Below, in pieces: positions 52,038 through 60,053 of a stretch of 64,000 nucleotides of DNA (positions within the stretch are counted from its first letter, which is position 1; each line of letters starts with the position of its first letter). The DNA comes from Bin52 sp965243345 (GTDB lineage: Bacteria > Pseudomonadota > Alphaproteobacteria > Thalassobaculales > Thalassobaculaceae), in assembly GCA_965243345.1 (NCBI GenBank), contig CBDEUR010000003.1, forward strand, positions 3,720,001-3,784,000. Reading direction: 5' to 3'. The position numbers were made by a program, and so were the translations under genes. Under the pieces are notes generated by a model. That model was not told the origin of the DNA. It searched no databases and saw nothing but the letters and a program-made list of their open reading frames with translations.

Positions 52038-52994
52038 ATGGCAATGGATCCCTCCGCGCTCGAAAAGATGCAGCGGCCCCGCTACCTCGGCATGCCGACC
52101 TTCATGCGGGCACCGGCGCATGACGGTCCGGCCGGGCTCGACATCGCCATGATCGGTGTCCCCTACGACGGGGGTGTCACCAACAGGCCGGGCGCGCGGC
52201 ACGGACCGCGCGAGGTCCGCAACCAGTCCTCGCTGATGCGGCTGGTCAACCAGGCGACCGGGGTCGAACCCTATTCGCTGGTGACGGTCGGCGACATCGG
52301 GGACGTCTTCATCGAGCGGCCGTTCCACCTCGAATCGTCGCACGAGGAGATCCGCCGCGCCTTCGAGCCGATCGCGCAGGCCGGCGCCGTGCCGCTCGCC
52401 GTCGGCGGCGACCACTCGATCTCGTTGCCGATCCTGCGGGTCGTCGGCGCCGACCGGCCGGTGGGTCTCGTCCATATCGACGCGCATTGCGATACCGGTG
52501 ACGGCCATCTCGGTTCGCGGTTCCACCACGGGGCTCCGTTCTCGCGCGCGGTCGACGAGGGAGTCCTCGACCCGAAACGCACCGTGCAGATCGGCATCCG
52601 CGGGGCACTCAACGACCCGGATCAGTGGAAGTTCAGCTACGAGCACGGCATGCGGGTGATCCACATGCACGAGGTCCGCGAGATGGGGCTCGATGCCGTC
52701 ATCGCCGAGGCCCGCCGGGTCGTCGGTGACGGCCCCACCTACCTCTCCTTCGACATCGACGCGCTCGATCCGGCCTATGCGCCGGGAACGGGCACCCCCG
52801 AGATCGGCGGGTTCACCTCGTTCGAGGGGCAGGTCCTGGTCCGCGGCATGGCCGGTCTGAACCTCGTCGGGGCCGACCTGGTCGAGGTCGCCCCGCCGTT
52901 CGACAACTCCGGCGTGACCGCGCTCACCGGTGCGACGCTGATGTTCGAGATCATCTGCATCCTGTCCCAGGTCATCGCGTCGCGGCGGGGGTAA
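52038..52994 (+). CDS. Agmatinase/ureohydrolase-family enzyme
   Basis: This 318-residue binuclear manganese ureohydrolase has metal ligands in VGGDHSISLPIL, VHIDAHCDTGDG (DAHxD) and SFDIDALDPAYAPGTGTPEI. Such enzymes split agmatine, guanidinobutyrate, guanidinopropionate or related guanidines to an amine and urea; the substrate is open. ATG 52038 has AGAGG 6 nt upstream, whereas a TTG at 52020 lacks one. Its 3' end overlaps the convergent pxpA by 23 bp. Confidence 0.92.
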   Translation: MAMDPSALEKMQRPRYLGMPTFMRAPAHDGPAGLDIAMIGVPYDGGVTNRPGARHGPREVRNQSSLMRLVNQATGVEPYSLVTVGDIGDVFIERPFHLESSHEEIRRAFEPIAQAGAVPLAVGGDHSISLPILRVVGADRPVGLVHIDAHCDTGDGHLGSRFHHGAPFSRAVDEGVLDPKRTVQIGIRGALNDPDQWKFSYEHGMRVIHMHEVREMGLDAVIAEARRVVGDGPTYLSFDIDALDPAYAPGTGTPEIGGFTSFEGQVLVRGMAGLNLVGADLVEVAPPFDNSGVTALTGATLMFEIICILSQVIASRRG

Positions 52995-53781
52995 TGCCGA
53001 GAGCCGGCAGCGGCACGACATCGACACCGGCGTCCTTGAGAACCGCCCTCACCGCGCCGGCCACGGCCGGTCCCGTGGGTTCGTCGCCGTGGATGCAGAT
53101 CGTCCTGGCGTCCACGGGGATTTCCTTGCCCCCGGTGGAGACCACGATTCCGTCCACCACCATGCGCCTGACCTGTTCCGCCGCCTGCTGCGGATCGCGG
53201 ATCATCGCGTTGTCGAGCCTGCGGCTGGTCATCAGCCCGTCATCGGCGTAGGTCCGGTCGGCATAGGTTTCGGAGGCGACGGCGAGACCCGCGTCCACGC
53301 CGGCCCGGAACAGTGCCGATCCCGAGACCGCAACCAGGATCAGCGAGGCGTCGACGGCACGGACCGCGCGCGCGATCGCACCGGCGATATCATCGCGTTC
53401 GCTTGCCATGTTGTTGAGCGCACCGTGCGGCTTCACGTGGGTCACCGATGTCCCGGCAGTTGCCGCCATCCCCTGCAGCGCGCCGATCTGGTAGGCGGTC
53501 ATGGCCTCGATATCCGTCATCGCCATCTCGATGCGCCGCCTTCCGAACCCCCACAGGTCGTTGAAACCCGGGTGGGCGCCGATGCTGACGCCGCGGGCGA
53601 CCGCGCCGCGGATCACCCGGTTCATCACGATGGGGTCGCCGGCATGAAAGCCGCAGGCGACATTTGCCGAGGTAACGAGATCGAGCATCGCCTCGTCATC
53701 GCCGATGTCCCAGGCTCCGAAACCCTCGGCCATGTCCGCATTCAGGTCGACCGCCGCGCGGCCGGATCCGGTGTCCGACAC
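52972..53781 (-). CDS. pxpA: 5-oxoprolinase subunit PxpA (LamB/YcsF family)
   Basis: This 269-residue protein has AVDLNADMAEGFGAWDIGDD, SANVACGFHAGDP, GVSIGAHPGFND, THVKPHGALNNM and RTICIHGDEP, all hallmark PxpA motifs. PxpABC hydrolyses 5-oxoproline to glutamate with ATP. The partner genes pxpB and pxpC lie 4.5 kb to the right on the opposite strand, beyond an accessory island. This separation is unusual because pxpABC are normally adjacent. Confidence 0.93.
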   Translation of the reverse strand: MSDTGSGRAAVDLNADMAEGFGAWDIGDDEAMLDLVTSANVACGFHAGDPIVMNRVIRGAVARGVSIGAHPGFNDLWGFGRRRIEMAMTDIEAMTAYQIGALQGMAATAGTSVTHVKPHGALNNMASERDDIAGAIARAVRAVDASLILVAVSGSALFRAGVDAGLAVASETYADRTYADDGLMTSRRLDNAMIRDPQQAAEQVRRMVVDGIVVSTGGKEIPVDARTICIHGDEPTGPAVAGAVRAVLKDAGVDVVPLPALGITPAATR

Positions 53782-53939
53782 TGCCCTCTCCCCTGTTGCT
53801 GCCCCGAGCCCGCGAGTGCCCGTCAGCCACTATAGGTCTGCATCGACCCGGTATGGAACCGGCGACGCACCGCGGTTTCGTTCCGGCCCCGCAGGCACCC
53901 GGTCCGGCAAGGTGCCTGTGACGGCTCGAGCCTGGTTTA

Positions 53940-54033
53940 TGCATATTTTCCTGCAATCTAATGCCTGAATTAGCAATATTCTGCAAAATATAGGATATTA
54001 TGCAGATCATCATGTTGCACAGGCGCGACGTAC
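53940..54033. promoter_or_regulatory. AT-rich promoter-like strip before the AAA ATPase gene
   Basis: A conspicuously AT-rich patch in an otherwise GC-rich window. It contains repeated TGCAA/TGCAT elements and TATAGGATATTATG-like sequences just before ATG 54034. It resembles horizontally acquired promoter DNA; exact -35 and -10 boxes cannot be fixed by eye. Confidence 0.5.
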
Positions 54034-55176
54034 ATGCTGCTCCGCTTCAGTGTCGAGAACCATCTCTCCTTTCGCGAGCGCAAGGACCTCGGCTTCGAGG
54101 CCGCGTCGCTGAAGGATACCGGGGAGGGGCTGATCGGCTGCGAGGCGGCATACGGCGGTGCGGTTGTGCCGGCGGTCCTGGTCTATGGCGCCAACGGATC
54201 CGGCAAGACCAACCTGCTGCGCGCGGCATCGGAAATGAGGGACCTGGTGACGCAGTCCCGGTCGGGAACGGTCGATCGCGCGCCGGCGTCACCGGGCACA
54301 TTCCTGCTGGACGCGGGCTGGTCCCGGAAGCCCTCCGGCTTCGAAATCGACCTGGTGATCGACACCATCCGCTACCACTACGGCCTTGAGGTCAGGAACG
54401 GGACGATCGCGTCGGAGTGGCTGTACGAGTTCCCGAAGGCGCACGGGCGCAAGCTGTTCGAGCGCGACGGCCAGGTCTTCGAGTTCGGGCGCTGGCTGAA
54501 GGGACAGATCCGCGCCATTTCCAGGCTGACCCGTCCGGACAGCCCGTTCCTGTCGACCGCCGCCCGTGCCGGGCACGGCCAGCTCTCCCGGGTGCACGCG
54601 TATTTCGCCAACATGGCCTTCATCGGCCCGGAAGCGGTCCCGGAGTTCCGCGTTCGCCCGGCAGCAGCCGGGCCGGACACGCGGGTCATCGATGTCCTGA
54701 AGTCCATCGATGCCGGGATTGTCGGGCACCGCATCAGTGATGCCGGCGGGATCGAGCTTGCCCACCGTGGCCGGGACGGAAAGGCCGTGTATCTCGACAT
54801 GGACCGGGAAAGTTCCGGTACTCGCCGCCTGCTGGTCATTCTGGACCGCGTGTTCCGGGCACTGGACGGCGGGCATCCCGTCTTCATCGACGGGCTCGAT
54901 ACCGGTCTGCATCCCCATGCCGGAGAGGCCGTCCTGCGACTGTTCTGCTGCCCGCGGTCGAACCGCAACGGCGCGCAGCTGATTGCAACGACCCACGACA
55001 CCCACCTGATGAAATCGCCGGTACTCCGCCGCGACCAGGTGTGGTTTACGGAAAAGAACCCTGACGGCGCCACGCATCTCTATCCCCTCACGGACCTGCG
55101 GACACGCAAGGCGGACAACCTCGAGCTGGGATACCTGCAGGGACGGTACGGAGCGCTGCCGGGCGGCGCTTCCTGA
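54034..55176 (+). CDS. AAA15/COG1106-type ATPase, possible defence gene
   Basis: This 380-residue ABC/SMC-like ATPase belongs to the RloA-like AAA15 group often found in defence islands. The N-terminus LLRFSVENHLSFRERKDLGF is typical, Walker A is GANGSGKT (52-59), the signature-like stretch is ESSGTRRLLVILDR, and the H-loop is ATTHDTHLM. Walker B reads VFIDGLDTGLHP with Gly287 where a catalytic Glu (IDELD) is expected. ATP hydrolysis may be impaired. No RloB or nuclease partner follows; the next genes are a RES/Xre operon on the other strand. Function is inferred only from family context. Confidence 0.8.
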   Translation: MLLRFSVENHLSFRERKDLGFEAASLKDTGEGLIGCEAAYGGAVVPAVLVYGANGSGKTNLLRAASEMRDLVTQSRSGTVDRAPASPGTFLLDAGWSRKPSGFEIDLVIDTIRYHYGLEVRNGTIASEWLYEFPKAHGRKLFERDGQVFEFGRWLKGQIRAISRLTRPDSPFLSTAARAGHGQLSRVHAYFANMAFIGPEAVPEFRVRPAAAGPDTRVIDVLKSIDAGIVGHRISDAGGIELAHRGRDGKAVYLDMDRESSGTRRLLVILDRVFRALDGGHPVFIDGLDTGLHPHAGEAVLRLFCCPRSNRNGAQLIATTHDTHLMKSPVLRRDQVWFTEKNPDGATHLYPLTDLRTRKADNLELGYLQGRYGALPGGAS

Positions 55177-55498
55177 GCCGCGGGCCAGGCGGCGCAAAAC
55201 CGAACCGAGGATCAGGGGCCACCTGTGGTCCGACAACGGTCTCTTCCATGAAGGCTCCCTGCCTGTAGCCACAGTCGCGCAGGGGTCGGGCCCGCGGCCA
55301 TCCCGGGCGTCACTGCACCGCTCTGCGTGGAGCCGGACCCCTTCAATCCCTGGCCGCTTGCCGTCCCTGCAGGCAGCGAATCCGAACACCCGGCGACGGG
55401 CCCGGGCGCACTCGTCCACGGCGCCTCGCCATCACGGACAGCTCACCGGTCCGGACTGACTTCAGGACCGAGCCTCGTTGTCTCGGCGTGAAGGCACT
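55177..55498. other. Gap between ATPase and RES gene ends
   Basis: About 320 bp between two convergent genes. No gene, RloB-like partner or clear terminator is seen. Confidence 0.4.
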
Positions 55499-56059
55499 TT
55501 ACCGGGAAGACAACAGGTCATGTTCCACTGCCCACGACCGCCACTCAATTGTGGTTTCACCAACTATTTCAAGGTGCTCGTTCAACGAGTGGTTCTCCGG
55601 AAAAAGCATGAAATTATCGCAATTCCACCGTGCCGACGGGGCCAGAAATCCGTCAAGCCCCAGGAAGGCCAACGCTGACCCTATCTTCTGTGAAGCTTCA
55701 TAGTCCCGTTTTCCATACTGAGTCAGGTCGACTCCAAGACCGGTCAGCTCAGTTCTGGACAAGCGTAGTGTACGGGCCGCAGACACGCCAATACTGGTGA
55801 CTTTGATGTTCCGGGCACTAGGGACAGGCGTCAAGGATGCCAGGAATGAAGCGACTTCCGCAATCGCTCCGTCAGGCTCCAGGCTTGTATAGAGAACGTA
55901 TGTACCGGGGTCGCCATCCGGCGGCAACACCCAACGACCGCCATTTATCGACGCAGCCAGAGGATCTGCGACTGTCCTGGTCGCACGGTACACAGTACCT
56001 TCGAAGCGGTCAGTCGGAAGAGCGGCAAGACGGTCGACAAGGGCAAGGTCGTGGATCAT
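55499..56059 (-). CDS. RES-domain toxin
   Basis: This 186-residue protein has the RES fold, whose studied members (MbcT) destroy cellular NAD+. Motifs are FEGTVYRATR with the conserved Arg pair, ADPLAASINGGRW, YVLYTSLEPDGAIAEVASFL with the Tyr/Ser/Glu of the active site, and late YEASQKIGSALAFLGLDGFL then WNCDNFMLF. It is last in a three-gene operon, 20 bp after its Xre partner. The surrounding DNA is less GC-rich than neighbours, consistent with transfer. NAD+ degradation is inferred from the family. Confidence 0.87.
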   Translation of the reverse strand: MIHDLALVDRLAALPTDRFEGTVYRATRTVADPLAASINGGRWVLPPDGDPGTYVLYTSLEPDGAIAEVASFLASLTPVPSARNIKVTSIGVSAARTLRLSRTELTGLGVDLTQYGKRDYEASQKIGSALAFLGLDGFLAPSARWNCDNFMLFPENHSLNEHLEIVGETTIEWRSWAVEHDLLSSR

Positions 56060-56079
56060 GTACCGTCTGCCTATATGGT

Positions 56080-56442
56080 TCAGATATAGACAGTGTCGCG
56101 AAGTTGATTGACCAGCCGACGCACCTCATCGATGTGTCCTTGCTGGATCAATTCCGCCGGCGACACACCATTCAAGTACTTCTGGGGCGCGAAGATCCAC
56201 TGTCGGGCTTCATTTGGTTCGTAGAAGTCCGACAGTTGATCCACGATGAACTCCAGTTCCAGAAGCGTCCTCTCTGTCTTGGCGTGCGGGTAGGCGTGCC
56301 CCTGGTTCCAACGCGACACCGTCTCGGGTCGTGTTCCGAGAAGAGTCGCGACTTCGACATGCCGCATTGCCCCCTTGGTGGATATCGAGCCCAGCCGCCT
56401 GGCAATGGCATTGCTTTCAGAGACTCGTTGTGTTTTTGCCAT
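56080..56442 (-). CDS. Xre/MbcA/ParS-type antitoxin of the RES pair
   Basis: This 120-residue protein has an N-terminal HTH (HVEVATLLGTRPETVSRWNQ) and a C-terminal DUF2384 toxin-binding domain (FIVDQLSDFYEPNEARQWIF, LNGVSPAELIQQGHIDEVRR). The extreme C-terminus LVNQLRDTVYI probably plugs the RES active site, as in MbcA. It starts 24 bp after the 432-residue gene. It should neutralise the RES toxin and repress the operon. Confidence 0.87.
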   Translation of the reverse strand: MAKTQRVSESNAIARRLGSISTKGAMRHVEVATLLGTRPETVSRWNQGHAYPHAKTERTLLELEFIVDQLSDFYEPNEARQWIFAPQKYLNGVSPAELIQQGHIDEVRRLVNQLRDTVYI

Positions 56443-56466
56443 TCTCTTGCTTTCCTGGTTGGCGGT

Positions 56467-57765
56467 TCATCGGCGGCCCCTGCCCGTACGCGCGGCGCAT
56501 GGCGGTGGAGACACCGCCACCGAGCGGGGCAAATTCGCCGCTGCCAAATGCGCCATGGCCAGGCGAAACCGACTCATCCGCTGCTGTTTTCTGGCGAAAC
56601 TCTGCCGAAGCCTTGCATCCAGACCCGCGAATCCGGCGATTGCCGCTATCTCGTCCGATACAGGCCGTACAAGTTCGTCAAGATAGCGGTGAGCGCGGAC
56701 TGCATGCGGAGTTTCCGATAGCCGTTCGACTTCACGGGCGCGCTGGTACAAGGCATGCCGCGCCGGGTGAGCCAACATGTCCTGAAATCCGTGTGCGCAA
56801 CAGTGAGTGTCCCGGCACCCAAGATGTGCCCGAATTCGGGATGATGCGGAGAATAGTGTGCTTGCGACCTCGCGCTTGAGAAGCATATCCAATTGAGGGA
56901 AATAGACGCGGTGGGGCATGCCACCAGACACTGGGCCCGGCAGACGGCGCCAGGTGGCAGGTTTGAACGACTGCTCCTTGGTGACGCCGTGCGCTATACC
57001 GCCGACAGCGCCAAACGCAAGCAGTCCCAATCCGGGCAAGCCCCCTACCTGATCGCCAATGAGCGGAATACCGCGGGCGTGGAAATACTGACACGCCTCG
57101 ATGTATGCGGCGGTTTTCTCGCCAGTAGCATCGTCCCCAAAATTTCCAGTTTTGAGCCACACTGCATCGCATGGAACATCGTTCGCTGCGTTGATCAAGG
57201 CATCCCGTTCATTGGGTTTTCTTGGTATATCCATCGGTACGGCAAGCGAATGGATCAGGTCGATATCCATTCCCGAAGCAGCAATTTCTTCGTACGTCCA
57301 TTGCATCATCTCTCTATCCCGTCGCAACCACGGGTCATTCGGACCAACAAGTACATGGGATGGGCCCAGGAGATGTGTGAAACCATGAAAAATTGCCATG
57401 CCAACAATCTGTTCAGCCTTTTGGCGTCCCTGCGAGCCTTCAAAGTCCGAGAGGGTATGGTGGCGCGGGCTCCCCCACGGCAATTCCGCGAGTTTTTCCG
57501 TGTGTCCTCCCGGGAATCCCATGGCATGCGTCTTGGGATCCAGAACAAGGTCAAATCCCCGATTCCGTGCTTCGACCATGAGATCCTTATGTCTCTCGAC
57601 ATACTGTGCCTGAACGACAAACCCGGAAACGCCACGTGCACCTGTAGCCATCAGATCAAGTAATTCCCGATGGTCGTTCCACCCGACCCGCATGAACAGT
57701 GCCAAGGGAGATGCCGACGGTCGGGCACGGCGCGGCCGGGGTAGGTGGATGACGTTGGAGGACAT
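56467..57765 (-). CDS. Unrecognised 432-residue protein heading the RES/Xre operon
   Basis: I do not recognise a named family. The pattern of alternating hydrophobic strands and helices suggests a TIM-barrel-like enzyme. Striking motifs are DPKTHAMGFPGG, HGFTHLLGPSHVLVGPNDPW, CDAVWLKTGNFGDDATG and PLIGDQVGGLPGLGLLAFGA ending GGIAHGVT. A Cys/His cluster CRDTHCCAHGFQDMLAHPAR near residue 340 could bind metal. The tail is Arg-rich. No signal peptide. AAAGGAG lies 7 nt before ATG 57765. Tight spacing to the antitoxin implies co-regulation. Vague resemblance to base-exchange (TGT-like) barrels is only a hypothesis. Confidence 0.75.
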   Translation of the reverse strand: MSSNVIHLPRPRRARPSASPLALFMRVGWNDHRELLDLMATGARGVSGFVVQAQYVERHKDLMVEARNRGFDLVLDPKTHAMGFPGGHTEKLAELPWGSPRHHTLSDFEGSQGRQKAEQIVGMAIFHGFTHLLGPSHVLVGPNDPWLRRDREMMQWTYEEIAASGMDIDLIHSLAVPMDIPRKPNERDALINAANDVPCDAVWLKTGNFGDDATGEKTAAYIEACQYFHARGIPLIGDQVGGLPGLGLLAFGAVGGIAHGVTKEQSFKPATWRRLPGPVSGGMPHRVYFPQLDMLLKREVASTLFSASSRIRAHLGCRDTHCCAHGFQDMLAHPARHALYQRAREVERLSETPHAVRAHRYLDELVRPVSDEIAAIAGFAGLDARLRQSFARKQQRMSRFRLAMAHLAAANLPRSVAVSPPPCAARTGRGRR

Positions 57766-57775
57766 GATCAGCTCC

Positions 57776-57860
57776 TTTCAACTTGATTGTACCATAGCGA
57801 CTTGCATTGCGTAATATATTGCGTTTTTGATTGATATTTCAATCCTCACAATCACTTGTG
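57776..57860 (-). promoter_or_regulatory. Promoter/operator region of the three-gene RES operon
   Basis: AT-rich strip with a direct repeat TTGCGT-AATATA-TTGCGT (about 57809-57826, plus strand), an inverted repeat ATCAC-TT-GTGAT (about 57851-57862) and a possible minus-strand -10 TACAAT with TTACGC 17 bp before it. These are plausible sites for autorepression by the Xre antitoxin. Confidence 0.5.
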
Positions 57861-58304
57861 ATCTTTCTGCGCTCTCTTGCGCCTTCGCATGCCGTCACAC
57901 CGTGGGGCCCGTCTCAGGCCTCCAGCAGTCGTGCTGAAGGGCGCGCCTGGCACCGGCCGCTACTCGCCTGTGTCCCTCATCATCGCCCTCCCGCACCAGG
58001 GCCGATGGAACACCAGTCCGTGTGGAAGCCTGTACCTGGCGGCCACGGAATCCCGGAAAACGAGAGCGGTCACTGTAGGGTAATGGGCCATCGGGGATTT
58101 TGCTCGCCGGTTTCTCCGGTCAGCGCGGCCGGTCCTGTCCACACCCCGCACCGGGCCACTTCCTTCCTGCCGGCGGGCCCGGGTTGAACCACGGGGGGCG
58201 CATCAGCGCGCCGCCGGTTCCGTGCGTGCCCGGTGCGGCGTATAAGGTGGCTCCATGCCGTCGGGCCCGGCCCGGACGCAGAGCCTGCCGGAGCCATCGC
58301 ACCC
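57861..58304. other. Intergenic stretch between RES operon and pxpB
   Basis: About 440 bp with no supportable gene. It lies between the divergent accessory operon and pxpBC and may contain the island boundary; no att-like direct repeat was recognised. Confidence 0.4.
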
Positions 58305-59045
58305 ATGGTGGGTCGAGAACCCGATCGCGACATCGATCCCGTCTTCCTCGCCGCCGGCGATACCGGGCTGGTGGTCCAGTATGGCGATACCGTGGATGCT
58401 GCCGTGAACCGCCAGGTACGGGGGCTGGCCGCCTCCGTCGCCGGCCTCCACCTGCCCGGCGTGGTGGACCTGGTGCCGACACTGCGCTCCCTGCTCGTCC
58501 ACTACGACCCGCTGGTGATCTCCCACGCCGACCTGGTCCGCGCCATCGCCCCGCTCGCGCTCTGCCGCCACACCACCGGGCTGTCCGGGCGCAGGTGGCG
58601 CATTCCGGTCTGCTACGAGGACGACTGCGCCCCGGACCTGCCGCTGGTTGCCGAACTGGTCGGCCTCGACCCCGCCGAGGTGGTGCGCCGCCACGCCGCC
58701 ACCGAGTTCGAGGTCTTCATGATGGGATTCCTGCCGGGGTTTCCCTACCTCGGCATGCTGCCCGGGGAATTCGACCTGCCGCGGCGCCCGAACCCGCGGA
58801 TCCGCGTGCCTCCCGGGTCGATCTCGGTCGCGGCCCGCCAGACCACCGTCTACACCCTGGCGAGCCCCGGTGGCTGGCACCTGATCGGGCGCACTCCCGT
58901 GCGTTTCTACGATCCCGACCGCGAGCACCCGATCCTCGTGCGCACGGGCGACCTGGTCCGCTTCGAGCCGGTCCCGATGGCACGGTACCGGGAACTGAAC
59001 GCCCGGCCCGAGTGCCACGAGGTCCGGCCGGAGGACAGCCGGTGA
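58305..59045 (+). CDS. pxpB: 5-oxoprolinase subunit PxpB (KipI family)
   Basis: This 246-residue protein has GDTGLVVQYGDTVDAAVNRQ, LRSLLVHYDP, IPVCYEDDCAPDLPLVAEL, EVFMMGFLPGFPYLGML and PPGSISVAARQTTVY, the standard cyclophilin-like PxpB motifs. ATG 58305 with GGAG 11 nt upstream fits the family N-terminus; the longer start at 58233 adds unrelated sequence. It is coupled to pxpC by a GTGA overlap. It works with PxpA (52972-53781) in 5-oxoproline hydrolysis. Confidence 0.93.
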   Translation: MVGREPDRDIDPVFLAAGDTGLVVQYGDTVDAAVNRQVRGLAASVAGLHLPGVVDLVPTLRSLLVHYDPLVISHADLVRAIAPLALCRHTTGLSGRRWRIPVCYEDDCAPDLPLVAELVGLDPAEVVRRHAATEFEVFMMGFLPGFPYLGMLPGEFDLPRRPNPRIRVPPGSISVAARQTTVYTLASPGGWHLIGRTPVRFYDPDREHPILVRTGDLVRFEPVPMARYRELNARPECHEVRPEDSR

Positions 59046-60049
59046 ACGCGCTCAGGGTCATCGAGCCCGGGTTCGGCGTGACGGTGCAGGACCTGGGCCG
59101 CGCCGGGACACAGCACCTGGGGATACCGGTCTCCGGCGTGCTTGACCCGGTCGCCCTGCACATTGCCAACGCGCTCCTCGGCAATGCCGCCGACTGTGCC
59201 GCGCTCGAGATCCGCCTGGCGGGACCCGTGCTGGAGGTGGAGGCGCCGACGGTCCGCCTGGCGCTCGCCGGCACCCGCACCCCGCTGGAGGTCTCCGGCG
59301 CCGGCACGGTGCCGGCTCACCGCACCGTGCGGCTTCGCCGGGGCCAGAGGGTGCGGATCGGGCCGCTTGCCGACAGCGGCTCGGCCGTGCTCGCGGTCGA
59401 GGGCGGCTTCGACCTGCCCGCCTTCGCAGGCAGCCTTTCAACCTGCGTGCGGGCGCGCATCGGCGGTCTTGCCGGCCGCGCGCTGATGGCCGGCGATGCG
59501 CTGGCACTGCGTGTTGCGGACCCGGCACCCCGCGGCGACCGTCAGGTGCCCGTCGACACCTACCTCGACGAGGCAGGTCCCGTGCGGGTGATCCCCGGCC
59601 CGCAGCGGGACGCGTTCACCGAAGCCGCGTTCGACCTGTTTCTCTCAAGCCCCTGGCGGGTGACCCACGACGCCGACCGCATGGGCATGCGGCTCGAGGG
59701 CCCCGCACTCGAGCACCGGTGCGGCCACGACATCGTCTCCGACGGCATCGTGACCGGCTCGGTACAGGTGCCCGGAACCGGTCGGCCCATCATCCTCCTT
59801 GCCGATCACCAGACCACCGGAGGCTACCCCAAGATCGCGACGGTGATCTCGGCAGACATCGCACGGCTCGGACGCCTGCGGCCGGGCGACACGGTGTGTT
59901 TCGAGGCGGTGAACATCGAGGACGCGCAGGCGGCCCGGGCCGCGCAGCGGGCCTGGCTCGAGGAGACCGCGGCATCGCTCGAGCCCGCCGGCGCCTGGCT
60001 CGACCGGGACGCGCTCTACCGGGAAAACCTCATCAGCGGCGTGGTCTGA
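59042..60049 (+). CDS. pxpC: 5-oxoprolinase subunit PxpC (KipA family)
   Basis: This 335-residue protein starts at GTG 59042 (VNALRVIEPGFGVTVQDLGR). Conserved segments are GIPVSGVLDPVALHIANALL, NAADCAALEI, TVRLRRGQRVRIGPL, DRMGMRLEGPAL and LLADHQTTGGYPKIATVISA. It is the carboxyltransferase-like subunit that pairs with PxpB. It ends 4 bp from the convergent MBL-fold gene. Confidence 0.93.
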   Translation: MNALRVIEPGFGVTVQDLGRAGTQHLGIPVSGVLDPVALHIANALLGNAADCAALEIRLAGPVLEVEAPTVRLALAGTRTPLEVSGAGTVPAHRTVRLRRGQRVRIGPLADSGSAVLAVEGGFDLPAFAGSLSTCVRARIGGLAGRALMAGDALALRVADPAPRGDRQVPVDTYLDEAGPVRVIPGPQRDAFTEAAFDLFLSSPWRVTHDADRMGMRLEGPALEHRCGHDIVSDGIVTGSVQVPGTGRPIILLADHQTTGGYPKIATVISADIARLGRLRPGDTVCFEAVNIEDAQAARAAQRAWLEETAASLEPAGAWLDRDALYRENLISGVV

Positions 60050-60053
60050 GCAC

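Noticed and set aside
55177..55498. RloB-type or nuclease partner gene after the AAA ATPase.
   Set aside because: The gap is only about 320 bp and contains no frame with recognisable motifs.
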